Assembly (NCBI RefSeq): GCF_031886125.1
Contig: NZ_CP119391.1
Coordinates: 2,418,001-2,482,000 of the forward strand
Reading direction: 5' to 3'
Length of the DNA: 64,000 nt
Source: Halomonas piscis
GTDB lineage: Bacteria > Pseudomonadota > Gammaproteobacteria > Pseudomonadales > Halomonadaceae
Below, piece after piece: positions 61,042 through 64,000 of this stretch. Both the position numbers and the translations under genes were made by a program. Positions within the stretch are counted from its first letter, which is position 1. The number at the start of each line of letters is the position of its first letter. The notes under the pieces are model-generated. The model was not told where the DNA came from. It saw only the letters and a program-made list of their open reading frames with translations, and did not search any database.

Positions 61042-61313
61042 ATATCGCCCTCTTCCTCGTCGTCGGCGATATCCCGGCCGAAGCGGCGCCACTGCTCCAG
61101 GGTCATTACCTCGGTCATTTCCAGCTCGAGGTCGTGGGCGATCAAGAGCTCGCCCCGCTCGAGCTGCGCCTTGAGCTCCTCGACCCAGCCGGCCATGCCC
61201 GCGCCGGTAGTGTCCGTGGTGTCGTAGCCCTGGCGGGTAACGAAGGACTCCAGCAGGGCGTTCAGGGTGTCCGCCGGCAGCATCCGCGCCGGCACTTCGA
61301 TAAAGCGGCTCAT
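61038..61313 (-). CDS. yheU: YheU family protein (UPF0270)
   Basis: 91-residue cytosolic protein of the UPF0270/YheU family, function unknown. PARMLPADTLNALLESFVTRQG matches the family start, followed by an acidic, helical remainder. It is longer than the E. coli protein (72) through an acidic tail ending DDEEEGDI. GGGAG precedes the ATG at 61313. Its stop overlaps the mnmC stop, and it lies 13 bp after ligA on the same strand, so it may be cotranscribed with it. Confidence 0.85.
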   Translation of the reverse strand: MSRFIEVPARMLPADTLNALLESFVTRQGYDTTDTTGAGMAGWVEELKAQLERGELLIAHDLELEMTEVMTLEQWRRFGRDIADDEEEGDI

Positions 61314-61326
61314 CAACAGCTCCCGT

Positions 61327-63432
<2,106 letters not shown>

Positions 63433-63481
63433 TCAGGCGAATCAAACGAAAGGCGGAAAAACAAAGCAAAGGCGCCATGAT

Positions 63482-63511
63482 AAAACAAAACACCCGCCTC
63501 GGGGGCGGGTG
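63482..63511 (-). terminator. Rho-independent terminator between zipA and ligA
   Basis: A perfect 8-bp stem (CACCCGCC 63491-63498 with 63504-63511) and a 5-nt loop are followed on the minus strand by TTTTGTTTTA. It lies 31 bp after the zipA stop, so ligA probably has its own promoter. Confidence 0.88.
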
Positions 63512-63541
63512 CGGTACAAAGGCGTCGGAACGCGCGGGCGT

Positions 63542-64000
63542 TTACTGCGCCTGAAGCTGGCGGTGCAGGCGGTGGCGACGCTCGAACTCGTGCACCTGCT
63601 GGCGGGCAAACTCGATGGTTTGCGCGGTCATCACGCTGTGGTTTTCGTCCTTGAGCTCGCCGCCCATGTGGCGCACCACGACCATGGCGGTTTCCACCAT
63701 GGCTTCAAAGGCGGTGGCGCTGTCCTCGGCGCCGGGCAGCGGCATCAAGAAGGTGATGCCCGGGCAGGTAAACGGCGCGCCCTCCTCCACCGGGAACGAC
63801 CCCGGCTTGATCACGTTGACCATGGAAAACTGCAGCTCGCTGTCCTCGCTTTCGGTCTCGAAGCGGTGGAAAACGCCCAGCCCCTGGCTGTAGCGCAGCC
63901 CGCAGGCCATCAGCAGCTCGAGCAGGCGGAGACCGTCAAAGCCCTCTGCGTCCCGAGACATCACGCTGATGACGATAAGCTCATCGGCATCGGTGAGGGT
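63542..64000 (-). CDS. zipA: cell division protein ZipA, C-terminal part (5' end outside window)
   Basis: C-terminal FtsZ-binding domain of ZipA, the inner-membrane anchor of the division ring. The visible 152 residues begin TLTDADELIVISVMSRDAEG and include the conserved LLELLMACGLRYSQGLGVFH, FSMVNVIKPGSFP and GITFLMPLPG. The frame is open to the window edge, so the membrane anchor and linker lie outside. A terminator follows the stop, then ligA. Confidence 0.93.
   Translation of the reverse strand, partial: TLTDADELIVISVMSRDAEGFDGLRLLELLMACGLRYSQGLGVFHRFETESEDSELQFSMVNVIKPGSFPVEEGAPFTCPGITFLMPLPGAEDSATAFEAMVETAMVVVRHMGGELKDENHSVMTAQTIEFARQQVHEFERRHRLHRQLQAQ

Overview
The window is GC-rich chromosomal DNA of a gammaproteobacterium, most likely a Halomonadaceae (Halomonas-like) species. 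This is inferred from base composition, the Gram-negative envelope gene set (TolC, an LpxR-like protein, an LpxL/HtrB-type acyltransferase, RlpA, ZipA) and housekeeping pairs such as guaB-guaA, rnm-yciO and zipA/ligA. No rRNA, tRNA, CRISPR array or phage integrase was seen.

Positions 1-27 kb are mostly ordinary core genes: partial tolC, a fructosamine kinase, a NUDIX hydrolase, osmC, yghU, an lpxR-like gene, a crotonase, an acyltransferase between two DUF4870 genes, deoC, a class V aminotransferase, an MscS-type channel with an uncharacterised two-helix partner, an amidoligase/glutamine-amidotransferase-like pair, endonuclease V, deaD, a PRC-barrel protein, yqjG, and a cell-wall group (M23 peptidase plus two L,D-transpeptidases).

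Positions 27-46.4 kb hold the mobile DNA. Two apparently identical 1,562-bp IS110-family elements (IS1111-like layout) lie in the same orientation. One splits an ABC-transporter gene and the other splits hsdS. Both genes rejoin exactly in frame when the element is removed and one CT dinucleotide is kept. The elements carry a long non-coding end with hairpins and short matches to their own joined ends and to their targets, as expected of a bridge/seekRNA. Between the copies are ltaE, rlpA, a deaminase gene, a symporter gene and most of a type I restriction locus (hsdM-hsdS-rhuM/fic-hsdR-ygjP-like). hsdS carries a second insertion, an IS5-family element flanked by CTAG. The rhuM/fic gene is bracketed by a 23-bp duplication of the hsdR start, which suggests it was inserted as a cassette. 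An IS4/IS10-like element with a perfect 9-bp target duplication sits in the loop of what was the guaA terminator.

Positions 46.4-64 kb return to core genes: guaA, guaB, xseA (its 3' end runs into REP-like repeats), argA, a pit-type phosphate transporter with its DUF47 partner, a CYTH protein, a potassium-channel-like protein with a C-terminal zinc-ribbon-like motif, yciO, rnm, a yciI-like gene, mnmC, yheU, ligA and the 3' end of zipA. Because hsdS is broken, the restriction system is probably inactive or altered.
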